A stretch of DNA of 64,000 nt from Actinoplanes sp. L3-i22 (GTDB lineage: Bacteria > Actinomycetota > Actinomycetes > Mycobacteriales > Micromonosporaceae), in contig NZ_AP024745.1 in assembly GCF_019704555.1 (NCBI RefSeq), positions 10,467,501 through 10,531,500 of the forward strand, in the 5' to 3' direction. The translations under genes were made by a program, and so were the position numbers. The stretch's first letter is position 1, and every line of letters begins with the position of its first letter. The notes below the pieces were generated by a model. The model was not told the DNA's origin, searched no databases, and was given only the letters and a program-made list of their open reading frames with translations. This document shows, piece by piece, positions 10,005-17,540 of this stretch.

Positions 10005-11651
10005 ATGCCGCGACGACGCCTGTTGTACCTGCTCGCTGTCGTCGCGATGCTCGGGCAGATGGCGTTCGCCATGGTGACCACGGCGATGCAGCAGACGCCG
10101 ACCATCGACGAGCCGGTCTACCTGGCCACCGCCGAGGTCTACACCCAGCAGCACAGCCTGCGGTACAACTACGAGCACCCGCCGCTCGGCAAGCTGATCA
10201 TGGCGACCGGGCTGGCGTTCGGCGGCGCGCACGAGTTGGACCCGGCGTACCCGGGGAGCCAGTCGGCGCTCGGGCGGAACCTGCTCTACGAGAGCGGGAA
10301 CAACCCGGGCCGGCTGCTGTTCGCCGCCCGGCTGCCGATGATCCTGCTGACGCTGTTGTTCGGGCTGGTGGTGCTGGCGTTCGCGCGGGACGTGGCCGGG
10401 GCGGTGGGCGGGCTGGTCGCGCTGGCGCTCTACGCGTTCTCCCCGGACGTGATCGCGCACGGGTCGCTGGCGACGCTGGACGTGCCGGCGGCCGGGATGC
10501 TGCTGACCGCGTTCTGGTGCGCGTGGCGGGGTCGGACCCGGCCGTATCTCTACCTGCCGCTGGCCGGGGCGGCGCTCGGGGCGGCGCTGGCGACCCGGGC
10601 GAGCGCGCTTCCGGCCGTACCCCTGCTGGTTCTTTTGGCGGCCTGGTCCATGTGGCAGACGCAACGTGCCCGCCCGGCTCAGCCACCTGATCTTGCCGGC
10701 GAAATGCCGGTTTTGTCGATGCGACGGCGCCTTCTTGCGAGTGCCGGCGCCGCCCTCGGGGTGGGGATCATCGCCGTCGCGGTGGTGTGGGTCGTCTACC
10801 TGATCGTGGATCCGCATCTGCGCTGGACGACGCCGCCGAACCTGCCGAAACCGGGCGGGCTCAAGGGGCTCGCCGTCGACTGGCTGCCGTTCCCACAGGC
10901 GTACCGGGACGGCATGTTGCTGCAGTTCAAGCTGGAACTGCGCACCTACAACGGCTTCCTGCTGGGCCACGCCTACAAGGGCAACCTGTGGTTCTACCTG
11001 CCGGCCGCGGTGCTGATCAAGACGCCGCTGGGGATGCTCGCGCTGTGGGCCGCCGGCGCGCTCACCATGATCTTCATCCCGCGGCTGCGGGCGGCCGCGC
11101 TCTACCTGCTGCCCGTCTCCGCGCTGCTGCTGGTCGTCGCGATGACGGGGTCCCGTGACTACGGCAGCCGGTACGCGATCTTCCTGCCGATGTTCCTCGC
11201 CGTCGCCGCCGGGACGGTCGCGCTGATCCGGGTGCGCTGGGTCCAGGTGACGACCGCGCTGCTGGTCCTGTTCGTGGCGGTCAGCTCGCTGCGGACGTTC
11301 CCGTACTACCTGCCGTACTCGAACGAGGCCTTCGGCGGGACCGCGAACACGCACCGCAACCTGCACGACTCGAACGTCGACTGGGGACAGGACCTGGCCC
11401 GGCTCGATCAGAAGCTGCGGGCCGACTACCCGGGCGAGAAGCTCTGGCTGATCTACAAGGGCAGCGGCGTGCCGGCCTATTACGGGATCAGGGGCGCGGA
11501 CCCCTACAGCGTCCCGCCCGATCAGGTCCACGGGATCATCGTGGTCTCCGATTCCCGGGTGGCGCTCGCCTCGGTCCGACTCCGGGCACTGCTTGACACC
11601 AGCACCGAAATTGACCAAGTCGGATATTCCATGACCATCTACCGGCGCTGA
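10005..11651 (+). CDS. GT-C membrane glycosyltransferase (PMT/ArnT-like)
   Basis: A 548-residue protein with about ten membrane helices and the GT-C hallmark of an acidic motif in the first external loop (TIDEPVYLA, about residues 33-41) followed by YEHPPLGK. Relatives move sugars from polyprenyl-phosphate donors onto proteins or lipids outside the membrane. It has its own leaderless-type -10 box, TATCTT at 9993-9998, just before the ATG. Its place after the lipid genes suggests that the lipid, or a protein partner, is glycosylated. The acceptor and sugar are unknown. Confidence 0.8.
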   Translation: MPRRRLLYLLAVVAMLGQMAFAMVTTAMQQTPTIDEPVYLATAEVYTQQHSLRYNYEHPPLGKLIMATGLAFGGAHELDPAYPGSQSALGRNLLYESGNNPGRLLFAARLPMILLTLLFGLVVLAFARDVAGAVGGLVALALYAFSPDVIAHGSLATLDVPAAGMLLTAFWCAWRGRTRPYLYLPLAGAALGAALATRASALPAVPLLVLLAAWSMWQTQRARPAQPPDLAGEMPVLSMRRRLLASAGAALGVGIIAVAVVWVVYLIVDPHLRWTTPPNLPKPGGLKGLAVDWLPFPQAYRDGMLLQFKLELRTYNGFLLGHAYKGNLWFYLPAAVLIKTPLGMLALWAAGALTMIFIPRLRAAALYLLPVSALLLVVAMTGSRDYGSRYAIFLPMFLAVAAGTVALIRVRWVQVTTALLVLFVAVSSLRTFPYYLPYSNEAFGGTANTHRNLHDSNVDWGQDLARLDQKLRADYPGEKLWLIYKGSGVPAYYGIRGADPYSVPPDQVHGIIVVSDSRVALASVRLRALLDTSTEIDQVGYSMTIYRR

Positions 11652-11665
11652 TTTCCACCTCTAGC

Positions 11666-11694
11666 GGTTACCGGCGAGTAATGCTTAGGTAACC
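11666..11694. promoter_or_regulatory. Inverted-repeat operator upstream of the GMC oxidoreductase
   Basis: GGTTACC (11666-11672) and GGTAACC (11688-11694) are perfect reverse complements 15 nt apart, ending 2 nt before the ATG. Nested in the left part is TTAC-N6-GTAA (11668-11681). The position over the start site suggests a repressor site. The cognate regulator is not obvious in the window. Confidence 0.45.
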
Positions 11695-11696
11695 CG

Positions 11697-13331
11697 ATGA
11701 CGGATTACGACATCGTGATCGTGGGCAGCGGCTTCGGCGGCAGCGTCAGCGCACTGCGCCTGACCGAGAAGGGCTACCGGGTCGGCGTGCTCGAGGCCGG
11801 CCGTCGCTTCACCCCCGAGACGCTGCCGAAGACGTCCTGGGACCTGAAGAACTTCCTCTGGGCGCCCAAGCTCGGCATGCGCGGCATCCAGCGGATCACC
11901 CTGCTCAAGGACATCATGGTGCTGTCCGCGGCCAGGGTCGGCGGCGGCTCGCTGGTCTACGCCAACACGCTCTACCAGCCGCCCGCGCCGTTCTTCGCCG
12001 ACCCGCACTGGGCCGGCATCACCGACTGGGCCGGCGAGCTCGCGCCGCACTACGACCAGGCGTCCCGGATGCTCGGCGTGACCGAGCAGCCGACGATGAC
12101 GCCGTCCGATGTGGTGATCAAGCAGGTGGCCGAGGACATGGGGGTGGGGCACACGTTCCGCCGTACGCCGGTCGGGGTCTTCTTCGGGGAACCGGGCAAG
12201 ACCGTTCCGGATCCCTACTTCGGCGGCGCCGGGCCGGACCGCACCGGCTGCGTCGAATGCGGCAACTGCATGATCGGCTGCAAGATCGGCGCGAAGAACC
12301 GGCTCGACGTGAACTACCTCTACCTCGCCGAGTCCAAGGGCGCCACGGTCCACCCGGACACCGAGGTCACCGCGATCCGGCCGGACGGCGAGCGCTGGCG
12401 GATCGAGACCCGGGACGGCACGTACACCGCCGGCCAGGTCATCCTCTCGGCCGGCGCGCTCGGCACCCAGCGCCTCCTGCACGCCATGCGCGACACCGGC
12501 GTGCTGCCCCGGCTCTCCGCCCGGCTCGGCGCGCTGACCAGGACGAACTCCGAAGCCTTGCTCGGCGCGGAGACCAAGAAGGTGCCGGCCGAGCCGTTCA
12601 GCAAGGGCGTGGCGATCACCTCGTCGTTCCATCCGGACCCGACCACGCACATCGAACCGGTCCGCTACGGGCCCGGCAGCAACGCGATGGGGCTGCTCTC
12701 GACGCTGCTCGTGGACGGCGGCGGACGGCTGCCCCGGCCGCTGAAGTTCCTGCTCAACTGCGTGCGGCAGCCGCTCGTACTGGCGTACTCGCTCTCGGTC
12801 CGGAGGTGGAGCGAGCGGACGATCATCGCGCTCGTGATGCAGACTCTGGACAATTCCCTCACGGTACGGCGGACCCGCCGCGGCCGGCTGACGACGCTGC
12901 CCGGGCACGGCGACCCGAACCCGACCTGGATTCCGGTGGGCCACGAAGCGGTTCGCCGGATCGCGAAGCGGATCGACGGCTTCCCCGGTGGCACGGTCGG
13001 CGACGTGTTCAACATCCCGATGACCGCGCACATCCTCGGCGGGGCGACGATCGGGGCGTCCGCGGAGACCGGGGTGATCGATCCGTACCACCGGGTCTTC
13101 GGATATCCGGGGCTGCACGTGGTCGACGGGTCGGCGGTGCCGGCGAACCTCGGGGTCAACCCGTCGCTGACGATCACCGCGATGGCGGAGCGGGCCATGT
13201 CGCTGTGGCCCAACAAGGGCGGGCCGGACGGGCGGCCGGCGCTCGGCGAGGCCTATGCGCGGGTCGAGCCGGTGGCGCCGGACTCCCCCGCGGTCCCGGC
13301 GCACGCCCCGGCCGCGCTCCGCCCCCACTGA
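11697..13331 (+). CDS. GMC-family FAD oxidoreductase (cholesterol-oxidase-like)
   Basis: This 544-residue flavoprotein has an N-terminal dinucleotide-binding motif (GSGFGGSVSA, residues 9-18) and the C-terminal GMC block with HVVDGSAVPANLGVNPS. It resembles the mycobacterial ChoD group. A cysteine cluster (Cys185, Cys188, Cys191, Cys195) looks like a ferredoxin-type Fe-S ligand set. No signal peptide is seen. It follows the lipid locus but has its own inverted repeat, so it may be regulated separately. It could oxidise a hydroxyl on the lipid or on an unrelated sterol-like substrate. Confidence 0.82.
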   Translation: MTDYDIVIVGSGFGGSVSALRLTEKGYRVGVLEAGRRFTPETLPKTSWDLKNFLWAPKLGMRGIQRITLLKDIMVLSAARVGGGSLVYANTLYQPPAPFFADPHWAGITDWAGELAPHYDQASRMLGVTEQPTMTPSDVVIKQVAEDMGVGHTFRRTPVGVFFGEPGKTVPDPYFGGAGPDRTGCVECGNCMIGCKIGAKNRLDVNYLYLAESKGATVHPDTEVTAIRPDGERWRIETRDGTYTAGQVILSAGALGTQRLLHAMRDTGVLPRLSARLGALTRTNSEALLGAETKKVPAEPFSKGVAITSSFHPDPTTHIEPVRYGPGSNAMGLLSTLLVDGGGRLPRPLKFLLNCVRQPLVLAYSLSVRRWSERTIIALVMQTLDNSLTVRRTRRGRLTTLPGHGDPNPTWIPVGHEAVRRIAKRIDGFPGGTVGDVFNIPMTAHILGGATIGASAETGVIDPYHRVFGYPGLHVVDGSAVPANLGVNPSLTITAMAERAMSLWPNKGGPDGRPALGEAYARVEPVAPDSPAVPAHAPAALRPH

Positions 13332-13350
13332 CCTCCACCTTTCCGCGCCC

Positions 13351-13557
13351 TCACCGCTCCGCGCCCTCCGCCTTCCGCTTTCCGCGCCTTTCCGCAAGCT
13401 TCGCTTTCGCGGGCTTCGCTTTCGCGGGCTTCGCCTTCGCGGGCTTCGCCTTCGCGGGCTTCGCCTTCGCGGGCTTCGCCGCTGCGGGCGGCGAGCCGCA
13501 TTCCACCAGGGCGGTGGTCCAGGTGGCCTGCTTCCGGCAAGCATTGCGGGCGGTCAC
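13351..13557 (-). CDS. Possible small Lys/Ala/Pro-tailed basic protein
   Basis: A GTG-started frame of 68 codons reads MTARNACRKQATW, then about six copies of the pentapeptide KAKPA, and ends in a basic tail. The tail is encoded by the 15-bp DNA repeat and resembles the C-termini of histone-like actinobacterial proteins. No clear ribosome site is seen and the upstream part is not recognised, so it may be spurious or a gene remnant. Confidence 0.2.
   Translation of the reverse strand: MTARNACRKQATWTTALVECGSPPAAAKPAKAKPAKAKPAKAKPAKAKPAKAKLAERRGKRKAEGAER
13396..13485. repeat. 15-bp tandem repeat, about 6 copies
   Basis: The unit GGGCTTCGCCTTCGC recurs every 15 bp from 13396 (copies at 13411, 13426, 13441, 13456, 13471) with C/T variation in one position. 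A period divisible by three keeps all frames open. Confidence 0.9.
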
Positions 13558-13631
13558 CCCGGGCAAAGGCCGATTGGGTACGGCGATGGCCCGCCGAAAC
13601 CCAGCCCGGCCTCGACCGAACCCGACAGCCG

Positions 13632-13800
13632 GGGCTTTGTGCAGCCGTGACCGGCAGGGCTTTGTGCAGCCGTGACCGGCAGGGCTTTGTGCAGCCGTGA
13701 CCGGCAGGGCTTTGTGCAGCCGTGACCGGCAGGGCTTTGTGCAGCCGTGACCGGCAGGGCTTTGTGCAGCCGTGGCCGGCTTGGCTTTGTGTGACCGCGG
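13632..13800. repeat. 25-bp tandem repeat, six copies plus a decayed seventh
   Basis: Copies begin at 13632, 13657, 13682, 13707, 13732 and 13757. The unit begins GGGCTTTGTGCAGCC and continues GTGACCGGCA. The first four or five are identical; the last changes at its end and a partial copy follows at 13782. Each unit contains GGCT-N6-AGCC, a small hairpin. A 25-bp period shifts frame, so this is not protein-driven. Confidence 0.93.
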
Positions 13801-13859
13801 CCGGGCGAGGCGTGCATTCACCCGAGACGATGCGTGCGGATCCGGCTAGCGTCCTCGGT

Positions 13860-14582
13860 ATGAGGCTGGCGGGGAAGACAGCGGTGGTGACCGGAGGATC
13901 CCGGGGAATCGGGCGGGCGATCGTGCGGCGGCTCGCCGCGGAGGGCGCGCGGGTCGTGTTCACCTATCGGGACGACCGGGTGAGCGCGGACGCCCTGGTC
14001 GCCGAGGTCGGTGGCGGCGCCGTGGCGGTGCGGTGCGATCAGGCGGATCCGGGGACGCTGCCGGCGGTGTTCGAGCCGGTCGCGGACGGGCTGGACATTC
14101 TGGTGAACAACGCGGCGGTGGCCGATCACACGCTGATCAGCGAGGTCACCCCGGAGCATTTCGACCGGGTGCTGACGATCAACACGAAGTTTCCGCTGCT
14201 CGCGATCCGGGCGGCCGGCCCGTTGCTGCGCGACGGTGGGCGGATCGTCAACCTGTCGACGCTGAACACGGTCGTGGCCGGGCCCGGGATGGTGCTCTAC
14301 TGCGCCAGCAAGGCGGCGCTGGAGCAGGTCACGGCGGTGGCCTCGAAGGAGTTCGGGCCTCGGGGCATCACGGTCAACACGGTGTCGCCGGGGGCGACCG
14401 ACACCGACATGCTGCGCGGGGTCAACACCGCGGAGGGGATCGAGGCGTCGGTCGCGTTCACCGCGCTCGGCCGGCTCGGGCAGCCCGACGACGTGGCGGC
14501 GGTGGTGGCATTTCTCGCCGGGCCGGATGCCGGCTGGGTGACCGGCCAGAACATCCGCGCCACCGGCGGCCTCCTGCTCTGA
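13860..14582 (+). CDS. SDR-family oxidoreductase (FabG-like)
   Basis: A 240-residue short-chain dehydrogenase with TGGSRGIG for NADP(H), NNAA, a catalytic Ser in LSTLN and YCASK. It is closest in pattern to 3-oxoacyl-ACP reductases. The ATG at 13860 follows TAGCGT (13847-13852) by 7 nt, a leaderless layout; a longer in-frame start inside the 25-bp repeats is rejected. It could supply the ketoreduction missing from the PKS, but about 0.5 kb of repeats separates it from the locus. Confidence 0.85.
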   Translation: MRLAGKTAVVTGGSRGIGRAIVRRLAAEGARVVFTYRDDRVSADALVAEVGGGAVAVRCDQADPGTLPAVFEPVADGLDILVNNAAVADHTLISEVTPEHFDRVLTINTKFPLLAIRAAGPLLRDGGRIVNLSTLNTVVAGPGMVLYCASKAALEQVTAVASKEFGPRGITVNTVSPGATDTDMLRGVNTAEGIEASVAFTALGRLGQPDDVAAVVAFLAGPDAGWVTGQNIRATGGLLL

Positions 14583-14591
14583 CCCGCCCGG

Positions 14592-14690
14592 GCCCCGGCT
14601 CGGGACTCGGCTTAGCACTCGGGCTGGGACTCGGCTTAGCACTCGGGCGGGGACTCGGGCTGGGACTCGGGCTGGGACTTCGATTGGACG
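14592..14690. repeat. Low-complexity GGGACTCGGGCT repeat
   Basis: About eight degenerate copies of a 12-bp motif (ACTCGGGCTGGG, with ACTCGGCTTAGC variants) lie just after the SDR stop. No gene or terminator is apparent within it. Confidence 0.7.
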
Positions 14691-14715
14691 AGCCGCCCCG
14701 GCGCCGGAGAATCGG

Positions 14716-14892
14716 CTACGAGGCGGCTCGGGAACGGGGCGGCGGGCAACCCGGGTGGTGGGTAGCCTCGGCCGCGGGTGGTACGGGTGCCGGAAAATTT
14801 TCTTTGGGAGCCGGGCGCGTGGTGACGCCCGCCGTGGCGATCGCGAAAGCGGTCAGGGCGGTCCAGGCCGGAAGCCGGGCAGCACGCCTCAT
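14716..14892 (-). pseudogene. Stub of a secreted protein behind a CebR-type operator
   Basis: From an ATG at 14892 with a strong ribosome site (AGGAGGG, 5 nt spacing) a 58-codon frame begins MRRAARLPAWTALTAFAIATAG, a plausible signal peptide. It then runs into Pro/Ala-rich sequence and stops. No mature domain follows. Together with the perfect operator 19 nt upstream and a TAGCGT -10 box at 14931-14936, this looks like the promoter and leader of a secreted cellulase-like gene whose body was lost. A genuine small secreted peptide is the alternative. Confidence 0.45.
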
Positions 14893-14910
14893 CGAACCCT
14901 CCTGAGCGCC

Positions 14911-14924
14911 TGGGAGCGCTCCCA
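14911..14924. promoter_or_regulatory. CebR-type LacI-family operator
   Basis: TGGGAGCGCTCCCA is a perfect 14-bp palindrome identical to the consensus known for the cellobiose repressor CebR of Streptomyces. It sits between a TAGCGT -10 box and the ribosome site of the minus-strand stub gene, where it would block transcription. Confidence 0.75.
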
Positions 14925-15164
14925 GCTGCGACGCTACCGCACATTCACAGGTTCGAAAAGAGGCTCCGGCGAACGTTTCCGACCTGGGGTGACCACCCTC
15001 CGCTGCCGGACGGATGCGCAGCGGAATTGCGACATGCCAAGTGCGCAATTTGCAATAGCCACCATGTGCGCGACACAATGAATGCGACGACGACTAATCG
15101 CGGCACCCCCATCGCTCGCGTACAGCCGTCACCCGAATGACATCGCTGTAGGAGCGAACACAAC

Positions 15165-15512
15165 ATGGCCAAGCAGATAATTACCCTTCTGACCGACGAC
15201 CTCGACGGCGGTGAGGCCGACCGCACCGTCGAATTCGGACTCGACGGCGTGAACTACACGATCGACCTGTCCGAGAAGAACGCCGGCAAGCTGCGCAAGG
15301 CCCTGGAACCGTTCCTCTCCTCGGCCACCCGGCTCGGCCGTTCCGGCGCCACTCCGGCGGTTGCCCGGCGGACCACGCCGGCCGCGACCAGCCGGTCCAG
15401 CCGCGACCAGAATCAGGCCATTCGCGAGTGGGCCAACAAGAACGGTTACCCCGTTTCCGAGCGTGGCCGGATCCCGAGCAACGTCGTCGAGGCGTACCAC
15501 GCCAAGCGCTAG
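15165..15512 (+). CDS. lsr2: Lsr2-family nucleoid protein / xenogeneic silencer
   Basis: The 115-residue product is a full-length Lsr2. The N-terminal half ([16 protein letters not shown], then [13 protein letters not shown]) forms the dimerisation domain. A Ser/Thr/Arg-rich linker follows, and the C-terminal DNA-binding domain (about 78-115) holds the RGRIP hook that reads AT-rich minor grooves, as in H-NS. TAGGAG at 15149-15154 precedes the ATG. The 270-bp upstream region is unusually AT-rich, which fits autoregulation. It is monocistronic, with a terminator right after it. Confidence 0.95.
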   Translation: MAKQIITLLTDDLDGGEADRTVEFGLDGVNYTIDLSEKNAGKLRKALEPFLSSATRLGRSGATPAVARRTTPAATSRSSRDQNQAIREWANKNGYPVSERGRIPSNVVEAYHAKR

Positions 15513-15528
15513 TCGGACCGTCCGTTGT

Positions 15529-15564
15529 AAACGGCGTCACCGGGTCTCCCGGTGGCGCCGTTTT
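15529..15564 (+). terminator. Rho-independent terminator of lsr2
   Basis: AAACGGCG and CACCGGG pair across a TCT loop with CCCGGTG and CGCCGTTT, a 15-bp stem with one mismatch that ends in TTTT, 17 nt after the lsr2 stop. Confidence 0.85.
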
Positions 15565-16419
15565 CGTCGGAAAGACCTGGTCGCGGCCGGATCAGAATCC
15601 GGGAAAGACCTGGTCACGGCCGGGCCAGAAGCCGGAAACTGCCGGGTCACGGCCGGGTCGGGTGCGGTCGCAAGGATGCCGGGCGCGGCCCGGAGCATTC
15701 GATCCGGACGGGCGGCGCCGGGCCGGAACGGCATTAAGGGCCGCGTCGCGGAACGGCGGAGTGCGGACGCGAGCGGACGGTTCCGGCGATGATCCGAGTC
15801 AATCCGGGCGTTCCGGCCGGCCGGCCGGGGGCGATTTTCGCCGATCACGCGCGGAAGAGACCGGCCGTCAAGATCGGCAAAGACGGGGTTCGGCCAGGTG
15901 ATTCGACGTCCGCGTTCCGCCCCCTGGGAATGACCGGCACGGAATGACCGGCGCGGTGCTCCGCCGGGCGGCCGAGTGCCGGCAACGGTTCCGGATTCCC
16001 GGCGCATCGGCGCGGATGACCAACGCCCTGACTTGCCCGTTCGCGGAATGGACGGACGGGGCCGGGCCCGGGTCGTACCGAAAATCGGGTGGACCTTGCG
16101 GGAAAGCGGCCCGGAGCGGGCCGGAAACGGTGACGCCGGGCCGGTACCGGGCCGACCTTTCGTTGCGGCAACAACTGACGCGAACGAAAACCGCCGACCC
16201 GGAACGCCGCCCGGAACGTGGAAACCAGCGGCCCAGAACGCGGAAACCAGCAGCCCGGAAGAAGGGCACAACGCGGAAACCGGCCGGGCCGCGGGACGCC
16301 GGAACGCGGAAACCTGTGAACCGTTGCCGAGGGGCGGAAACGGACAGGCCGGAACGGGAGCGCCGGGGATTGCCGCCCCGAATCCGATTTGAACGCGACC
16401 CGGCGGGTACCGCTCCGGT
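15565..16419. other. About 850 bp without a recognisable gene, with degenerate direct repeats
   Basis: Open frames exist on both strands but none shows a domain, a ribosome site or plausible protein composition. The left part repeats AAAGACCTGGTCGCGGCCGG (near 15571 and 15603). The right part (about 16205-16320) repeats AACGCGGAAACC several times. The stretch looks like decayed repeat-rich spacer. Confidence 0.5.
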
Positions 16420-17499
16420 ATGCGTGTCGTCATCGTGGGCGCGACCGGCAACGCCGGCACCGCGCTGCTCCGCCGCCTCCGTGCCGAACCGGACGTCGAG
16501 GCGATCGGGGTCGCCCGGCGGATTCCCGCGGACAGCGGACCGTACGCCGACATGGAGTGGCACCCGGTCGACGTCGGCCGGGACGACGCCACCGACCGGC
16601 TCACCCAGATCTTCGAGGGCGCCGCCGCGGTGGTGAACCTGGCCTGGCAGATCCAGCCCAGCCACGACTCCCGGCAGCTGTACCGGACGAACGTGCTGGG
16701 CAGCCGCTCGGTGTTCCGGGCGGCGCTGCGGGCCGGGGTGGACACGCTGGTGCAGGCGTCCTCGGTCGGGGTGTACGCGCCCGGCCCGAAGTGGGCGTTC
16801 GTCAAGGAGTCCTGGCAGCGGACCGGGGTCGCGGAGTCGTCCTACAGCCGGCACAAGGCGCTGGTCGAGGGGATGCTCGACGAGATCGAGTCGGATCATC
16901 CGACGCTGCGGGTGGTGCGGCTGCGCCCGGGGTTGATCTTCCAGCGGGACGCGGGCACCGAGATCGGGCGGTACTTCGCCGGCCCGCTGCTGCCGGCGCG
17001 GCTGCTGCGGTTCGGCTGGGTGCCGCTGCTGCCGGCGAATCCGGGGCTGCGGATGCAGGCGGTGCACGCCGACGACGTGGCCGACGCGTACCTGCGGGTG
17101 CTGCGGGCCGACGTGCGCGGGGCGTTCAACGTCGCGGCCGGGCCGGTGCTCGACCCGATGGTGCTGGCCCGGGTGTTCCACGGGCTGCCGCTGCCGGTGC
17201 CCGGGTTCGCGCTGGAAGGGGCGGCGTCGCTGAGCTGGTGGCTGCGGCTGCAACCGGTGGACCGGGGCTGGGTGAAACTGGCGCTCAAGGCTCCGCTGAT
17301 GTCATGTGACCGGGCCCGGGACGAGCTCGGGTGGCGGCCGGAGCGGACCGCGGTGGAGGCGTTGCGCGAGGTCGTGGACGGGCTGGCGGATCGGGCCGGG
17401 CGGCCGGAGTCACCGCCGCTGGACCCCGGGAACACGCGACCGGGGCGGCTCGGCGGCCTGTTGCGGGGCCGACTGCCGGGAAGCGGTAACCCGTACTGA
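16420..17499 (+). CDS. NAD-dependent epimerase/dehydratase family protein
   Basis: A 359-residue extended-SDR protein with the N-terminal GATGNAG dinucleotide motif, SSVGVY and a YSRHK (YxxxK) active site. The nucleotide-sugar or other substrate cannot be assigned. The C-terminal 30 residues are Pro/Arg-rich. The ATG at 16420 begins the Rossmann strand directly. It is convergent with the GGDEF-EAL gene, 41 nt away. Confidence 0.85.
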   Translation: MRVVIVGATGNAGTALLRRLRAEPDVEAIGVARRIPADSGPYADMEWHPVDVGRDDATDRLTQIFEGAAAVVNLAWQIQPSHDSRQLYRTNVLGSRSVFRAALRAGVDTLVQASSVGVYAPGPKWAFVKESWQRTGVAESSYSRHKALVEGMLDEIESDHPTLRVVRLRPGLIFQRDAGTEIGRYFAGPLLPARLLRFGWVPLLPANPGLRMQAVHADDVADAYLRVLRADVRGAFNVAAGPVLDPMVLARVFHGLPLPVPGFALEGAASLSWWLRLQPVDRGWVKLALKAPLMSCDRARDELGWRPERTAVEALREVVDGLADRAGRPESPPLDPGNTRPGRLGGLLRGRLPGSGNPY

Positions 17500-17514
17500 C
17501 GCCGTACGGCGCAA
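17496..17514. repeat. Dispersed 19-bp palindromic element, copy 1
   Basis: CTGACGCCGTACGGCGCAA, containing the 12-bp palindrome CGCCGTACGGCG, covers the stop of the epimerase gene. The identical 19 bp recurs at 36983-37001. Confidence 0.7.
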
Positions 17515-17540
17515 TGGTGTTGATCTGGATTGGGGTTGAT

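Noticed and set aside
13722..13859. Upstream extension of the SDR
   Set aside because: It would be encoded by the 25-bp repeats. The ATG at 13860 directly precedes the NADP-binding strand and has a suitable -10 box.
15537..17253. Minus-strand frames of 422 and 461 codons after lsr2
   Set aside because: They overlap the epimerase gene in antisense, start inside it and show no recognisable domain.
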